A stretch of 64,000 nucleotides of DNA from Amphiura filiformis (GCF_039555335.1 NC_092639.1:34256353-34320352), one strand, 5' to 3'; positions 42,781 to 55,251 are shown, numbered from the stretch's first letter. The notes: generated by a model from the letters alone, not told the origin. Translations and numbers: made by a program.

Positions 42781-45128
42781 TTGTTTGCAAACCTCGATAG
42801 CATTTTTGGCTCACCTGAATTAAACTTTGACCATAATTTGAATGCATTCAAATAGAATGGGGGAATAATTCCTGATAGTGTTCGAAAATCAAAATTACAC
42901 TCCAGAATACCTGTGCCACCCAGGTTTCTTAGATAAAATATTAAGATACTTTTCCACCCAGATTTGTTTGGCATAATTAGTCTCTTAAGCCACATAACAG
43001 ATTGTGTTTTGATTTTTGCTTGTAAGTCAACCATTTTCAAACCACCTTCATCTAATTCTCTACACAAAACAGACCGTTTTATTTTATCTGGGCCATTCCA
43101 GATGAACTTGTAAATAATATCATTAACCTTCTTTTGAATACTTAATGGCATACCAATCATTGCTGAAGTATAGAGAAGTTTTGATAAACCAAATGTTTTA
43201 ATCACCAAGATTTTGCCAATTGCTGTTAAATCTCTCTGTTTCCATAAATTTAATGTACATTCCAGAGATCTTATTCTATCATTGTAGTTCAGTTTTATCA
43301 CCTCTTTTTCCTCATATGCAAAGTAAATTCCTAAGATTTTTACAGTCTTAGTCCACTGTACATCCAGCGGTTTGTTTTTATTATCCCTGACACTTCCGAT
43401 CCACATTGCTTCGGTCTTATTATTATTTACTTTTAAACCAGAACATGACTGAAACTCCCTTAACACTTTCATAGTACATTTAACTGAATCAATATCCTTA
43501 ACAAATAGACACATATCATCTGCATAACAAGACATTTTCACCTGTGTACCTCGATCGCTAGGATCGATTTGAATGCCCACAATGTCCTCATTATTATTCA
43601 TCTGAATACAAAGGACTTCAATGGCCAAATTAAAGAGCTGACAGCTCAGGGGATCACCCTGTCTAAGACCACGATTAATGGGGAAATACCCGGTCGACAC
43701 ACCATTATTCATAACACAACTTGTGATATTATTATAAAAAGTATCAATCCATTTCTGAATAGAACTTCCAAAATTAAACTTTTTCATTACATGTTGCATA
43801 AATTTATGATCTATTGAATCATATGCCTTTTCAAAATCTATACACAGTAAAATTCCAGGGATGTCTCTTTCTTTAGTAAAATATAAAATATCAGCCACAG
43901 TTCTTACAGCATCCCCAATATATCTACCAGGGACAAAAGCAGATTGGTTACAGCCGATTAATTTTGGAGAAACCTTAGCAATCCTTTCGGCAATGACTTT
44001 TGACCCAATTTTCAAATCCACATTAAGCAAAGTAATGGGTCTATAATTATCCACCTTACGTTTGTCTTTATTTTTTTTCAAAATTAATGTTATGACACCT
44101 TGTTTTTGAGAATTTGTTAATTCACCCAAATTATAACTTGCATTCAAGCAGTCAACTAGGAAACATCCAAATTCAACCCAAAAAGTTTTATAAAATAGAA
44201 CTGTGAGACCATCATTACCAGGTGACTTGCCATTTTTCATACTGCTAAGTATTTTATAACATTCCTCGATCGTGAGCTCACCTTCACAGCTCTTTTGGTC
44301 ATCATTTGACAATTTGGGAATTGAATCATTAAAAAAACGTTGAGATGATGGCGAGTCAAGATCAACTTCTTTAGATGAGTATAAAGTAGAGTAAAAATGT
44401 TTAATCTCATTCAAAATATTCTTTTCATCAACACATTCTGTACCGTCTTCACTTAACACGCATCTGATGGTGCTTTTGCTTTTATTTGACTTTTCCAGAT
44501 TGAGAAAGAACTTACTATTTTTCTCCCCTTTTTCCAACCAGTCTGCTCTAGATCTTACAACTACTCCTTGGGTTACATACTCATAATGATCATCAAGATC
44601 AGATTTCAACTTCTCCCAATTAGTATTTGCTTCATCACTAGGATTGGTATTAAGTATATCTTCAGCCTGTTTGAGCTTCTTTTCCAAGTCATTAACCTTA
44701 CAATTTCTTTCTTTAACTTTAATTTTACTGTACAACTGTGTATAACAACGAATCTCATACTTCATTAACTCCCAAAGGATTCTTTGATCAGTCACATCAC
44801 TATACTTTTCAATCCAATCTGATCTTTTATCTCTTAACTCACCAATAAACTTAACATCATCACATAAAGAATCATTAAATTTCCAGTACGAAGGGCCATG
44901 ATTATTATTATCATTAGGTTCCAAATTAAGATGAATTGAAGAATGATCAGTATTAATTGCAGGGCAAATATCACACTTTTTAACCCAATCTTGTAAGTTC
45001 TCGGAAATAAACCAGTAATCAAGTCTACTCTGAATTAAGGGATTTCGTTGGCGCCAAGTATATTTTCTAAGATTTGGGTTTCGAACCCGCCAGATATCAA
45101 TAAGGTTTAACTGATCCATTAAATTCAA
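42777..45128 (-). pseudogene. LINE ORF2: reverse transcriptase
   Basis: A 783-codon open frame. After a charged linker come the RT blocks: VDNYRPITLLNVDLKIGSKV, QSAFVPGRYIGDAVRTVADI, the catalytic LLCIDFEKAYDSIDH, GLRQGDPLSCQLF and the active site CYADDMCLFV. All three catalytic aspartates are present. The spacing and wording are those of L1/Tx1 LINEs. The frame closes at a TGA at 42777-42779; the protein plainly continues in the next frame, so this is a one-base frameshift. Upstream it is cut off from its endonuclease. Not a host gene. Confidence 0.92.
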
Positions 45129-45135
45129 AACGGCA

Positions 45136-45402
45136 TCAACAACACAGGCTTTTTGGTGCAGGTTACCCCGCTTCTGTCAAGATGATAATTCAACATCACA
45201 TTAAAATCCCCGCCACAGATAATACATTTATCAACACTGTACAAATCAGAGAGAATGTCTTTAATTTATTATAAAATGGCATTTGCTCCTGAGAATTTCT
45301 ACACGGAGCATACACATTAACCAAAAGTATGGGGTTATTGTTCACCTTCATGTCTAAAATAATGTATCTTCCTTCGGTGTCAGTATAATTCGAAATAATT
45401 TC
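45136..45402 (-). pseudogene. LINE endonuclease remnant
   Basis: Reads ILLVNVYAPCRNSQEQMPFY in one frame and then, after a frame change near 45270, CGGDFNVMLN in a second. LVNVYAPN and GGDFN are conserved AP-endonuclease motifs of non-LTR elements. A second frame change near 45150 leads into the main ORF. The front half of the domain is missing. The apparent initiating ATG at 45411 belongs to the target-site duplication, not to the element. Confidence 0.8.
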
Positions 45403-45421
45403 AAACTCCATACTACATATC
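45403..45421. repeat. LINE target-site duplication, right copy
   Basis: Same 19 bases as 41235-41253. The pre-insertion site can be read by removing one copy and the element. Confidence 0.9.
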
Positions 45422-45506
45422 GTTGCTGAAGATTGTTCTTCTAAACAACCACGGTAAGTCTCTTTTAATTAACTGAGTATGAATTTATTGAATTCTAACA
45501 TTCTTA

Positions 45507-46170
45507 AGGGCTGGGGTAAGAACGTTTGGACAATATTTATTTTGGGACAATAGAGCACATCAGACATATCGAATTGCATTCTGAATACGAAGAATGTACT
45601 TCTGATATCAAATAATTTTGATTTTTTGTAATTCGAAATGTAATATATATTTTATGGCAAATCATTAAAAATTGATATTTTTGATATTTAACAGTACTTG
45701 AAGTAAACTTTATAAATCTGATGATTTATACTTAAAGTGTATGTAGGTGGGATAAAAAGCCGACGATCAATTGAAAATTTTGACCTTTCGTATTGAATAT
45801 ATGGATTTTTTTTCCAAAAACACCAAAAAAAATTAGGTCTTTTTTGGAAAAAAATTCATATCTTCAATATGAAAGGTCAAAATTTTCAATTGACCGTCGG
45901 CTATTCCTCCCAGCTACATACACTTTAAGAATATATCATTAGATTTATATAACTTACTTCGAGGACTGTTATATATCAAAAATTTGAAAAATATCAAATT
46001 TTTATAATTTGTCATAAAATTTGTATTATATTGTGATTTTTTAAAATGAAAATTATTTGATATCAGAAAGACATGCTTCGTATTCAGAATGCAATTCGAT
46101 AGGTCTGAGGTGCTCTCATGTCCCACAAAAAATACTGTCGAAACGCAATAAACGCTCATTCTAGATCCCT
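45507..46170. mobile_element. Long foldback element
   Basis: About 300-base arms in inverted orientation: left arm from AAGGGCTGGGGTAAGAACG, right arm ending GCTCATTCTAGATCCCTT. A related, shorter foldback is at 37990-38420. No ORF. Confidence 0.75.
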
Positions 46171-47255
46171 TAATGCATTGGCCTATTCCAGTTGAAATTC
46201 ATACACCCCTAATGCGGCCCATACACGTTCAATCTTAATTGATCAATATCAAAGACCCTAGATACAAGAGTGGATACAAAATCTACCATTGAACACGCAC
46301 AATGGTAGATTTTGTATCCACTCCTGTATCTAGGGTCCCCAATATTGATCAATATTTTGATCGTGTATGGGCCGCATAAGTAATATTGCATGGTTGACTT
46401 GTCATTTGTGACCGTCCACCACAAACCAGCCGTAAAGTCGGCCCCTGGTCAATTTTGTTTTATTTCGTGTTTAGAAAATATATATCATAAGCTTTAAGGG
46501 GAATAATACCCTGATTTTCATCAGTACCCTTCTTCTTTTTTTTCTTGCAAATGTATGAACTACATAAATATGTTCATCATCTCATGTCCTAAACTTATAA
46601 AATATCTCTACCTACAAAGTGATTTTAAACCATTTTAGAAAATCATTTTAGCCCTACATATTGTTTTGTTTACTGTATCCTGGTAACTGAGATGTGTGAA
46701 CATAACAAACCATAATTTATTCTATTGAACATGTCCAAGTAGAATACATGAATAGAATACATTAAATCCTTTGTTATACTATCTATAGAAATGTACTCAC
46801 TGATTATAACACTGAATAAATTAAATAGGCCTAATCTCTTCCACATAGACAATTTAATACTACACCATGTATGTACAGGGCATGGCATCCTTGTATTACG
46901 TAACAAACCGGAAGATGTAGTTTAAGTCTAGACAATAGGCGGATTAGCGGCCATTTTGTCTTCTACATGATTTTATTCACGTGTCCTTATACTTTAGTAC
47001 ACAAGTATATAAGTTAACAGGTTTACAATTTTAAAATTATATTTTGTGTATACAATATATTCTGTAGTAAATCGATCAAATGACGGTGATTGTTCAGGTA
47101 TTATATGCTTGATAGAATTAAATTGTCTGACCAGCTAGTATTCTCCTCCGCTGTCATTGTGATTCCAGCCACTCCACGTACCGTGTTGCGAAGGTGGAGG
47201 AGACTAAAGCTGTATTAACGGAAACGGAAGGGGTTAAAAATGATGTAGTTTAAGT
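45850..47255. repeat. 1.41-kb tandem duplication, copy A
   Basis: Nearly identical to 47268-48668, differing by a handful of substitutions and one- to four-base indels. It contains the right half of a foldback element, a GCGGCCCATACACG hairpin (46213-46379) and the left part of a nested TTAA element. Confidence 0.95.
46213..46379. repeat. GCGGCCCATACACG hairpin, copy A
   Basis: Imperfect palindrome with arms from ATGCGGCCCATACACG to CGTGTATGGGCCGCAT. The second copy is at about 47623-47790; a one-arm relative is at about 25515-25600. Confidence 0.8.
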
Positions 47256-47267
47256 TCATCCGGAAAA

Positions 47268-48668
47268 ATATCTTCAATATGAAAGGTCAAAATTTTCAAT
47301 TGACCGTCGGCTTTTCCTCCCAGCTACATACACTTTAAGAATATATCATTAGATTTATATAACTTACTTCGAGGACTGTTATATATCAAAAATTTGAAAA
47401 ATATCAAATTTTTATAATTTGTCATAAAATTTGTATTATATTGTGATTTTTAAAAAATGAAAATTATTTGATATCAGAAAGACATGCTTCGTATTCAGCA
47501 TGCAATTCGATAGGTCTGAGCTGCTCTCATGTCCCACAAAAAATACTGTCGAAACGCAATAAACGCTCATTCTAGATCCCTTAATGCATTGGCCTATTCC
47601 AGTTGAAATTCATACACCCCTAATGCGGCCCATACACGTTCAATCTTAATTGATCAATATCAAAGACCCTAGATACAAGGAGTGGATACAAAATCTACCA
47701 TTGAACACGTTCAATGGTAGATTTTGTATCCACTCCTGTATCTAGGGTCCCCAATATTGATCAATATTTTGATCGTGTATGGGCCGCATAAGTAATATTG
47801 CATGGTTGACTTGTCATTTGTGACCGTCCACCACAAACCAGCCGTAAAGTCGGCCCCTGGTCAATTTTGTTTTATTTCGTGTTTAGAAAATATATATCAT
47901 AAGCTTTAAGGGGGAATAATACCCTGATTTTCATCAGTACCCTTCTTCTTTTTTTTTCTTGCAAATGTATGAACTACATAAATATGTTCATCATCTCATG
48001 TCCTAAACTTATAAAATATCTCTACCTACAAAGTGATTTTAAACCATTTTAGAAAATCATTTTAGCCCTACATATTGTTTTGTTTACTGTATCCTGGTAA
48101 CTGAGATGTGTGAACATAACAAACCATAATTTATTCTATTGAACATGTCCAAGTAGAATACATGAATAGAATACATTAAATCCTTTGTTATACTATCTAT
48201 AGAAATGTACTCACTGATTATAACACTGAATAAATTAAATAGGCCTAATCTCTTCCACATAGACAATTTAATACTACACCATGTATGTACAGGGCATGGC
48301 ATCCTTGTATTACGTAACAAACCGGAAGATGTAGTTTAAGTCTAGACAATAGGCGGATTAGCGGCCATTTTGTCTTCTACATGATTTTATTCACGTGTCC
48401 TTATACTTTAGTACACAAGTATATAAGTTAACAGGTTTACAATTTTAAAATTATATTTTGTGTATACAATATATTCTGTAGTAAATCGATCAAATGACGG
48501 TGATTGTTCAGGTATTATATGCTTGATAGAATTAATTGTCTGACCAGCTAGTATTCTCCTCCGCTGTCATTGTGATTCCAGCCACTCCACGTACCGTGTT
48601 GCGAAGGTGGAGGAGACTAAAGCTGTATTAACGGAAACGGAAGGGGTTAAAAATGATGTAGTTTAAGT
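47268..48668. repeat. 1.41-kb tandem duplication, copy B
   Basis: Second copy, offset 1410-1414 bases from copy A. The junction (about 47256-47267) has about a dozen extra bases. The high identity indicates a recent event. Confidence 0.95.
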
Positions 48669-49595
48669 CGAACAATAGCGTGACGTAGTTTCCGGCATTG
48701 TTCCTATGCACTTTCACCCTCCTGGTATGTATCTTCTATAATGTGTTGTTAGGAAAAGAGATTAAAAAAGGCTATAAGGTCATCAAAGGTCAGGTTATAG
48801 GTCATTGGTTCAGGTCAAATTCAGGCATCAATTTTGAATACATGTGATAGTCTGTGATATCATACATGTCATAATGAGGCATCAATTTTGATATTTTGTC
48901 TGTTACTGGATATATAATGGAAATGTGTGAGGTGGATATACTAAAATACCTTGGGATGTAAATGGTGAGTACAATTTAGATTGCCTAGTTGAGATGGATT
49001 GGGCAAATAAATATAAAATAGTTACCAAAATCACAAAAATGAAGCTTACGGGAAACTACCTAATATGGTGGTATAGGTGACAAAACCAAAAATAATAATA
49101 CAATCTTTTTCAACATTGCTGTAGTGTGGTTGTGGTAACCTGTTACCTATGGCTTAATTAAGTTTCAGTGAAATAGTGTCGCAAGTTCAAAATACTAAAT
49201 ATAACTCAACATTGAAAATAGAAGCATTTTAACCGGTTCGTTTTTTGATAGTTGTGGAGCACCATGTTAATGAAGTCATAAAAGAAATCAGGGACCACTT
49301 ATTCCCATTTTACATATCAACATTATTTCCCTAATGTGTTAGCAACACATTTTAAAATTTTAACGAAATCCGTTGATAGTAAGCTTTCCAAAATGAAGTG
49401 AATTTAAAACATCAGTGATGTACCACTTTTTGGCTTATACCATTAGAAGCATGTACACGTCATTGATACTGATGCCACCAATTGAACGAGAAGATTTGCC
49501 CCTTCATTTTGCATACCACTTTGTCCAATTTCTTTTTCTCATTTCTTCACAAAATGCAAAAAATGCAAAAAAAATGCAATGGGTGTTGTACCCCC
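47910..49595. mobile_element. TTAA-flanked element, 1.7 kb
   Basis: Left end GGGGGAATAATACCC, right end inverse of GGGGGTACAACACCC, TTAA at 47906-47909 and 49596-49599. The uninterrupted relative at 11639-12217 has a single TTAA at the matching point. No transposase ORF recognised. Confidence 0.7.
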
Positions 49596-49844
49596 TTAAA
49601 ATGGTCATTTGACTTCAAACGATATCCAGAAGCGGGGTTATGGTTTGTTGAACTTTGTTCCTTCAACAAAATGGTACCTTATTTCGGTTGTACATGTGTC
49701 TCTTTTTCCACATTTTTTAAATTTTCCATATCAAACAGTCATAACTGGCGGTCATTTCATATCATCCCCAAGACAACGAGGCTCAGGAATATCCTCTCAT
49801 TGTTAATAATTGTCGGTTATACAATACATAAATAAATGAAATAA

Positions 49845-50151
49845 ATGTAGATATTTTTATAGTGCTTTATGCCGTCCGTAAACAGCCTCAAAGCGCTATA
49901 GATTTATTCCGCCGTCATTAGAATATGTCAGAACCACGTTTGCAGCCTACAAATGGCGCAGGGTTCATCAGTACAACGACTGTGACTACCCCTAACAGCT
50001 TCCCATTGCACATGGGTGGGGTGAGGCAAGCGAGGCAAAGCGCCTTGCACAAGGGCGCAACACGGTGGTGGGACGGGGACTCGAACCCACGCACGTCGAG
50101 CAATCTCTCAGATTATAAGTCCAAGGTCGTAACCACTGAGCTACCGTGTCC
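49845..50151 (-). mobile_element. tRNA-derived SINE
   Basis: On the minus strand it starts GGACACGGTAGCTCAGTGG (pol III A box) and has GGTTCGAGTCC (B box) about 60 bases on, then a body with GCAAGGCGCTTTGCC and a 3' part ending GCACTATAAAAATATC and an AT-rich tail. The long stretch between the anticodon-like region and the B box suggests a Leu/Ser-type tRNA origin. It is inserted in a TGTGACC-family foldback element (47822-50457). Confidence 0.8.
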
Positions 50152-50604
50152 TCCAATGGACATACCTAGACAAAATACAATACTTTGTACCCACCACCTT
50201 AACTGGATTTAGCCAAAGCAAACAAAGACTAGAGCTATTTAAGAATTCTATAGACATAGGTAGAAGCTTATTATCCTCTTCAACAATAGAATTATTGATT
50301 GGTTTAAAAAGTGTTCGACTGGCACTAGCAAAATGAGATACATGTAGCACCAATTTGAGGTACCTATGAATACGACCTTCATATCAAGCACATTTTACAC
50401 TGTAACTCAGAATACAATTTGCCGACTTTACGGCTGGTTCGTGGGGGACGGTCACATTTGTTACCCACTGGGTAGCCATAATCAGTGCCAAGGTATTGCT
50501 GGTCCTTTTTGAATGTAACCCGTACATTGGGACGGTCGAGGTAAGAGGTTCGCACTCTACTCTTTGTGAAACTGACTGTGATATACACTACCAGATTTCT
50601 ATTG

Positions 50605-50765
50605 GGGCCGCCTGCTATGCCTGCACAGGAACACCATCACCAAGGTACTTGGCTGGTAGTGCAGACAGTACCAGTGTAGTATCAGTGCAGTAGCAGCAGT
50701 ACCACTGCTGGTGGGTCCTGTGCAGTAGCAGCATTGGTATACTGCGCCAATAAAGTATCCTTACA
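50605..50765. repeat. CAGTACCAG-rich repeat, second copy
   Basis: Counterpart of 33112-33245. Local hairpins include CAGTACCACTGCTGG. Confidence 0.7.
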
Positions 50766-51260
50766 CTTGGAAAAATAATCACAATTTCCAAACTGAACAA
50801 CATTAGAGCAAATTTGTTTTTTTAATGCACTATTTAATTCTGCACATGACGAAGGTCCAGTTTCAAAAGTGACAAAGTGAATGGCTAATTTATGCGTTTG
50901 GCTTTAATTTAAAACGAAAGGAAAAAAAGAAAACTGAAATAAAAGAACTGACAAATAAAATGAGTTATGAAAAGTACAGAGAAGTAAAAACTGAAATAAA
51001 ACTGCTTTAAATAACGCTTCATTGAAGAAACTGTGTTGTCTCTTTGTTGCGCTTGTTGGAATCTCTTTGTGCCGTGTTTAGGCCAGTTTGTCAATTTTAA
51101 AACTGGACCTTCGTCTAGTCAATTGCTTGTACCTTTAAAGCACTTTGTCTTTCATGTGCTATTTTAGTACACCATTGGTACAGGCATGCAAAGAGTAGAA
51201 ATTCGAGGAAAAAATGCTTCTGTAAAATAATATTGTAGAATAATTTCTCTAATTCTCCAG

Positions 51261-51570
51261 GACATGACAATGCCGAAGACGGTTATCTTGTTGTTACTTG
51301 CCATGCTCACGATTCATGAAGTGAGTTCCTTCTTGGACCATGCCGGACAGGTTGCATAGGAAGAGGAACGCTGTTGTGGGTCAAGCGAAGAACTGCCACC
51401 GCCGCGTCAAGAGGAACGTTCCTGGGGTGCCGGACAGGTTGCACATGAAGAGGAACGCTGCTGTGGTTCAAGCGAAGAACTTCCACCGCCGCGTCAAGAG
51501 GATGATACCAGGCAGGTGCAGCAAAGGGCGTTATTTAACGAAGAGGAACGCAACTAACCTGGGCAGATAG
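51261..51570 (+). pseudogene. Neuropeptide/prohormone-precursor-like sequence, frame broken
   Basis: After a good acceptor (CTAATTCTCCAG) two nearby ATGs open a signal-peptide-like stretch, MTMPKTVILLLLAMLTIHEV. From about 51340 a different frame carries two copies of a 29-residue repeat and a third partial one (periods 87 and 93 bases, both multiples of 3). In that frame each unit is bounded by Lys-Arg pairs: KR-NAAVVQAKNFHRRV-KR, KR-NVPGVPDRLHM-KR, ending KR-NATNLGR-stop. GC-rich third positions favour this frame. Dibasic cleavage and tandem peptides are the hallmark of secreted peptide precursors. The signal frame instead hits TAG in repeat 1, so either a one-base frameshift killed the gene or there is a sequence error or unrecognised splice. 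The peptide family is unknown. Confidence 0.45.
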
Positions 51571-53346
51571 AGACGGCGATTACACTCTGATCGTACGCGC
51601 ACGGGATAATTGATTTTATCAACGCATAACATAATATAGGTGGTGGTTTTTGATATATTACAATAGGGTGGATTAGCATAATGACTTGTGTTGTACATTA
51701 TACAACTTGTCACAAATTGATATCGTTGTGATTCGGACATAATACCAAAAAAGGTAGCAAATTTTTGAATTTTCTGTGAAAAAGGAGTGGTTATAATGAA
51801 AATAATTATGTTACGTCGATGTCTTGGGAACACTTGATTACGAAAACTAACTTCACATCAAATTCTTTGATGTTTTGAATTAAACCATGCACATTTAAAA
51901 GGATACAGTGGGAAATATGCCAACAGTTTTGATCTCTTATCTGTCTGTGTGTTTTATTTCTTTTGTATCCTCGGTTACTCATTCAGTGGTTAATACAAGT
52001 AATCACCTGACCCTCCCCCCCCGTCTACACTAGGGAGTCCTGCCCCATCAATATACTCAGCCTGTCCTCAAGTAGCCTATCCAGTCATCTGGTCATCATT
52101 AGGGCCGCACCAAGCCCATACGCAGGGGGGCGGTGCGGAAAAATCAGGGTTTTTATGCTTTTTGGTCAAAAAAGGTCAACATTTTGGGAACAAATCCACT
52201 TTTCATAAAATTGCCCCTTGGAAAAAAAGGTCCACGTTTTCAAAATCCGCACAACCCCCACCCCCTCCCCCAATAAAATCATGCGTATGGGCCCGGGCGC
52301 ACCATTATCCAGGGAGAGCAATCAGAGCATGGAATCAGAGCTTGGGTTGGGCGAAAAACCTTTATTACGACCAAATCTGCATTACCAAATTTAAATATAC
52401 TAGTAGGCCTACATCTTTAATATCACTGATTATGCAAAGAGTTGAGTAGAGGGAATTATGGAATTATAGTTTTGTTCTTCTTCTTCAAAAGTTCACCATA
52501 ATTTATGTTCAAAAAATTCCATGCATGACCTAACCTGGAAATCTATAAATGGTGCACACCTTGTAGAAGTTTCCATTCCTTCCATATGGAAGACATGGCC
52601 TCAATCTTCCACACAGGGAGTGTGAATCTCTAATAGGGTTACCTGAATGGGTGTCTTCATTTGAAATTCACACTTCTTATACGGACTTCCATATGGGTCG
52701 AGTCTTGCCCCCCTCCCCCATTTTACCCTCCCACCTGGGCTCATAATTATTGCACAGCCCCTTAATAATAATCAGTCCAGTTAGTATACATCGAATTTAG
52801 ATATTCGTTAGTTGGTCACGGGGCCGACATTATAGAAAACAATCAAGTGACAAGTGATAATCTATTATACACAACAAAAGAATGGTTGGTTTTTAAAAAA
52901 AAAGGTCAATGACTTGCAATAAGCTTATTTTAAAATGAGTCTATAGCTACATGTAACTATTTTGTATTTGTTATTCATGGTTGAGATTTTGTTTTTCAGA
53001 TGTTTTGAACAATGAAATTGTACAGGACAAGACGACACATGGTAATCTTCGTCATCTTTCCTTCTTTCTTTTTTTTTATTTTTAAAGCTTTCAGTCATTT
53101 TTTAGGTCTTATATTCCAGAAAAAATTCTGAACCGACCTACCTGGCAAGTCCGTTCGCGCGTAGGACATGTTTGTTTTTTGTCGCCTTATGAAAATGTTA
53201 CAATAGTCCTTTAATAATCATTTTACACTTACTTTTGATTTGTGCAGCAAGTATGCCCAACAAAGAGCCGAATGTTCGAACACGTCCTTATCTTGCACTT
53301 CATCTGTGTAAAAGATGAATAATACGACTACTTGATTAGGAAAGTT

Positions 53347-53578
53347 CACTTTTCGGAGAAATACATCAACTTTGTCAAAATTCTGCTGACAGTTCTATAT
53401 ATGTTTATGAACTATCATATAGGCTACTTATACTTACACACATTCGTAGCGACTACTTCTTGCACTTTTCGGAGAAATGCATCAACTTTGTCAAAATTCT
53501 GCTGACAGTTCTATATATGTTTATGAACTATCATATAGGCTACTTATACTTACACACATTCGTAGCGACTACCATTAT
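53347..53578. repeat. 116-bp tandem duplication
   Basis: Two nearly identical copies starting CACTTTTCGGAGAAAT and ending CGTAGCGACTAC. Confidence 0.95.
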
Positions 53579-54489
53579 AGAGTACTATAAATATGTGGAC
53601 CTGGCAGCTTTAATACATTTTGATGTTTATTCGATCAGCAAGAGCATTCAATTTATTTAAATGAACTTCATTAATGAAGCGCCTAAAGTCAGGTGGGTGA
53701 TAAAGAAGATTACATCGACGGCTAAAGCCTCCTTATAGACTTCAGACCCGCACAAGCACACATTTGGGATACATGAGAACAATGGTACCACTTTACACAT
53801 GACTCCCCTTACACATGACTTTATTATGGTCACTTATTGATACCCGCAAATCGGCATCAAATGAACAAAGCATTACGTAATCTATTGCCGCTCCTTTCTA
53901 TCTCTAACCTCCTTGCATACGACTATAATAGTTCAGAATTCCGATTTTAAAGTTTTTCTTAGCAAAATTCCAATAAAAAACTCACGTTTTCCAGACATTT
54001 TCGGCAATTTTGCTAAGAAAAACTTTGAAATCTAAATATTGTATTCTTATTATCTGTATAGTTCAGAATTCCCTTTCTGTTTCTTGAAAGCATGAAGCTG
54101 TCAACAATTACAGCTGGCACGTGTATGGACATGCATATGACTAAAGTAAACAAGTTATGGATACTTTAATAGCTAATAAGCAATAACATGTCAGAAAAGA
54201 TTGATTGATAATAATGCATTTCAATTTTTGGTATTAGGTATAAAGTTGTCAACAATAAATTGCTATAGCACGTGTAGTGGCATGTATACGATTCAGAAAA
54301 GTTGTACTAAAAATACCTTTCTCGCATTTCTGCTTTTTTCAGCATTTGATTATTTCATCTTTTTCCAGTAAAAAAATCACCTAGCTTTAGTCAGCCCCTT
54401 ATACACAGGAAACATTTTAAATTCACATTTATTGGAGAGATCTTATTGCACCATTTTAGTTATAAGAAAACAATAATGTTAAAACTTAC

Positions 54490-54541
54490 TGGCTGGGAGA
54501 ATCCTTCTGAACAAGAAGTACAATCCTTCAACAACTGCAAC
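54490..54541 (-). CDS. Candidate exon, possibly N-terminal part of the fusion gene
   Basis: 52 bases; acceptor TTTCACACAG, donor GTAAGTT. In phase 0 it reads VAVVEGLYFLFRRILPA with one base over. The start phase agrees with the exon ending at 55474, and the end phase agrees with the exon starting at 35807. No domain is recognised. Assignment to the vWA-E2-U-box gene across the intervening 18.7 kb is inference from strand and phase. Confidence 0.5.
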
Positions 54542-54664
54542 CTGTGTGAAATTATCACTATCAAAAATAAGTCGCTACGAATGGGATAACAGATATGTTG
54601 CAATATAAAGATGTGTTTTACTCGACAAGCTATTTCAGACCATTTGCGTTGAAATCGGAGGGAG

Positions 54665-55025
54665 TATATAAAACGGGGACCCAAAAAACGGGGACCCCGA
54701 AAACGGGGAACCCTTAAAATCACCCCATAAAGTTACTGACAAATTTCTAGGGGTCCCTGTTTTTTCAACTTTAGGGTCCCTGTTTTACAGATTGACCCAG
54801 GGTAATCTGTAAAACGGGGACCCCAAAACGGGGACCCCTATTTTTCACTCTATTTTAGGACTGATGAGTCTCCAAATCTCGACAAAATATTCACCATGGA
54901 TATACTAATATTACAAATGTAATTTATGAAAGTAGTAAGCACTTCTTATATAGTTGTCCAATATACAAAATTTTGGGGTCCCCGTTTTACAGATTGACCT
55001 AGGGTAATCTGTAAAACGGGGAAGA
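54665..55025. repeat. AAAACGGGGACCCC hairpin cluster
   Basis: At least seven copies of (A)ACGGGGACCCC or its inverse, including two hairpins with stems TTTTACAGATT / AATCTGTAAAA around GACCCAGGGT and GACCTAGGGT. Confidence 0.85.
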
Positions 55026-55251
55026 GAGGAATAATTTGGTATGGTTTTTGACCAAATTTGTGCAACTTGTGAAATGTGACCTCTGACCGTGAATATGGCC
55101 GGAGTGATAGGAATTACTGTTATTAGGACCATATATTCTTATTTTATAGGACCATAAAAGGAAGATAAAAAAGTTAGTTTGGTAGAGTCCTGGCAAGGGG
55201 CAGATACACATTAAACCCCTATATATAGGACTAATACGTGGATCATTGGTG

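Larger units (their letters stand above)
41254..45402 (-). mobile_element. 5'-truncated L1/Tx1-type LINE
   Basis: The minus-strand element is flanked by identical 19-bp repeats (41235-41253 and 45403-45421), the target-site duplication made by target-primed reverse transcription. It starts inside the endonuclease domain, continues through a full reverse transcriptase and a C-terminal zinc knuckle, then a 3' UTR of about 640 bases ending in a GCCCGATTTCGGGC hairpin and a short A-rich tail. Protein motifs place it in the L1/Tx1 group. It is dead: at least three frameshifts. It sits in the inferred long intron of the fusion gene, in the same orientation. Confidence 0.9.
47822..50457. mobile_element. 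TGTGACC-family element carrying nested insertions
   Basis: Ends TGTGACCGTCCACCAC (left) and GGGGGACGGTCACA (right) match in reverse the family member at 11639-12217. It has received a TTAA-flanked element (47910-49595) and a SINE (49845-50151). Confidence 0.7.

Noticed and set aside
50060..50151. A functional tRNA gene
   Set aside because: A and B boxes are present, but the sequence continues into a SINE body and tail and the cloverleaf is imperfect.
53000..53041. A 42-base plus-strand exon (VLNNEIVQDKTTH)
   Set aside because: Good acceptor and donor, but too short and without any partner exon in phase.
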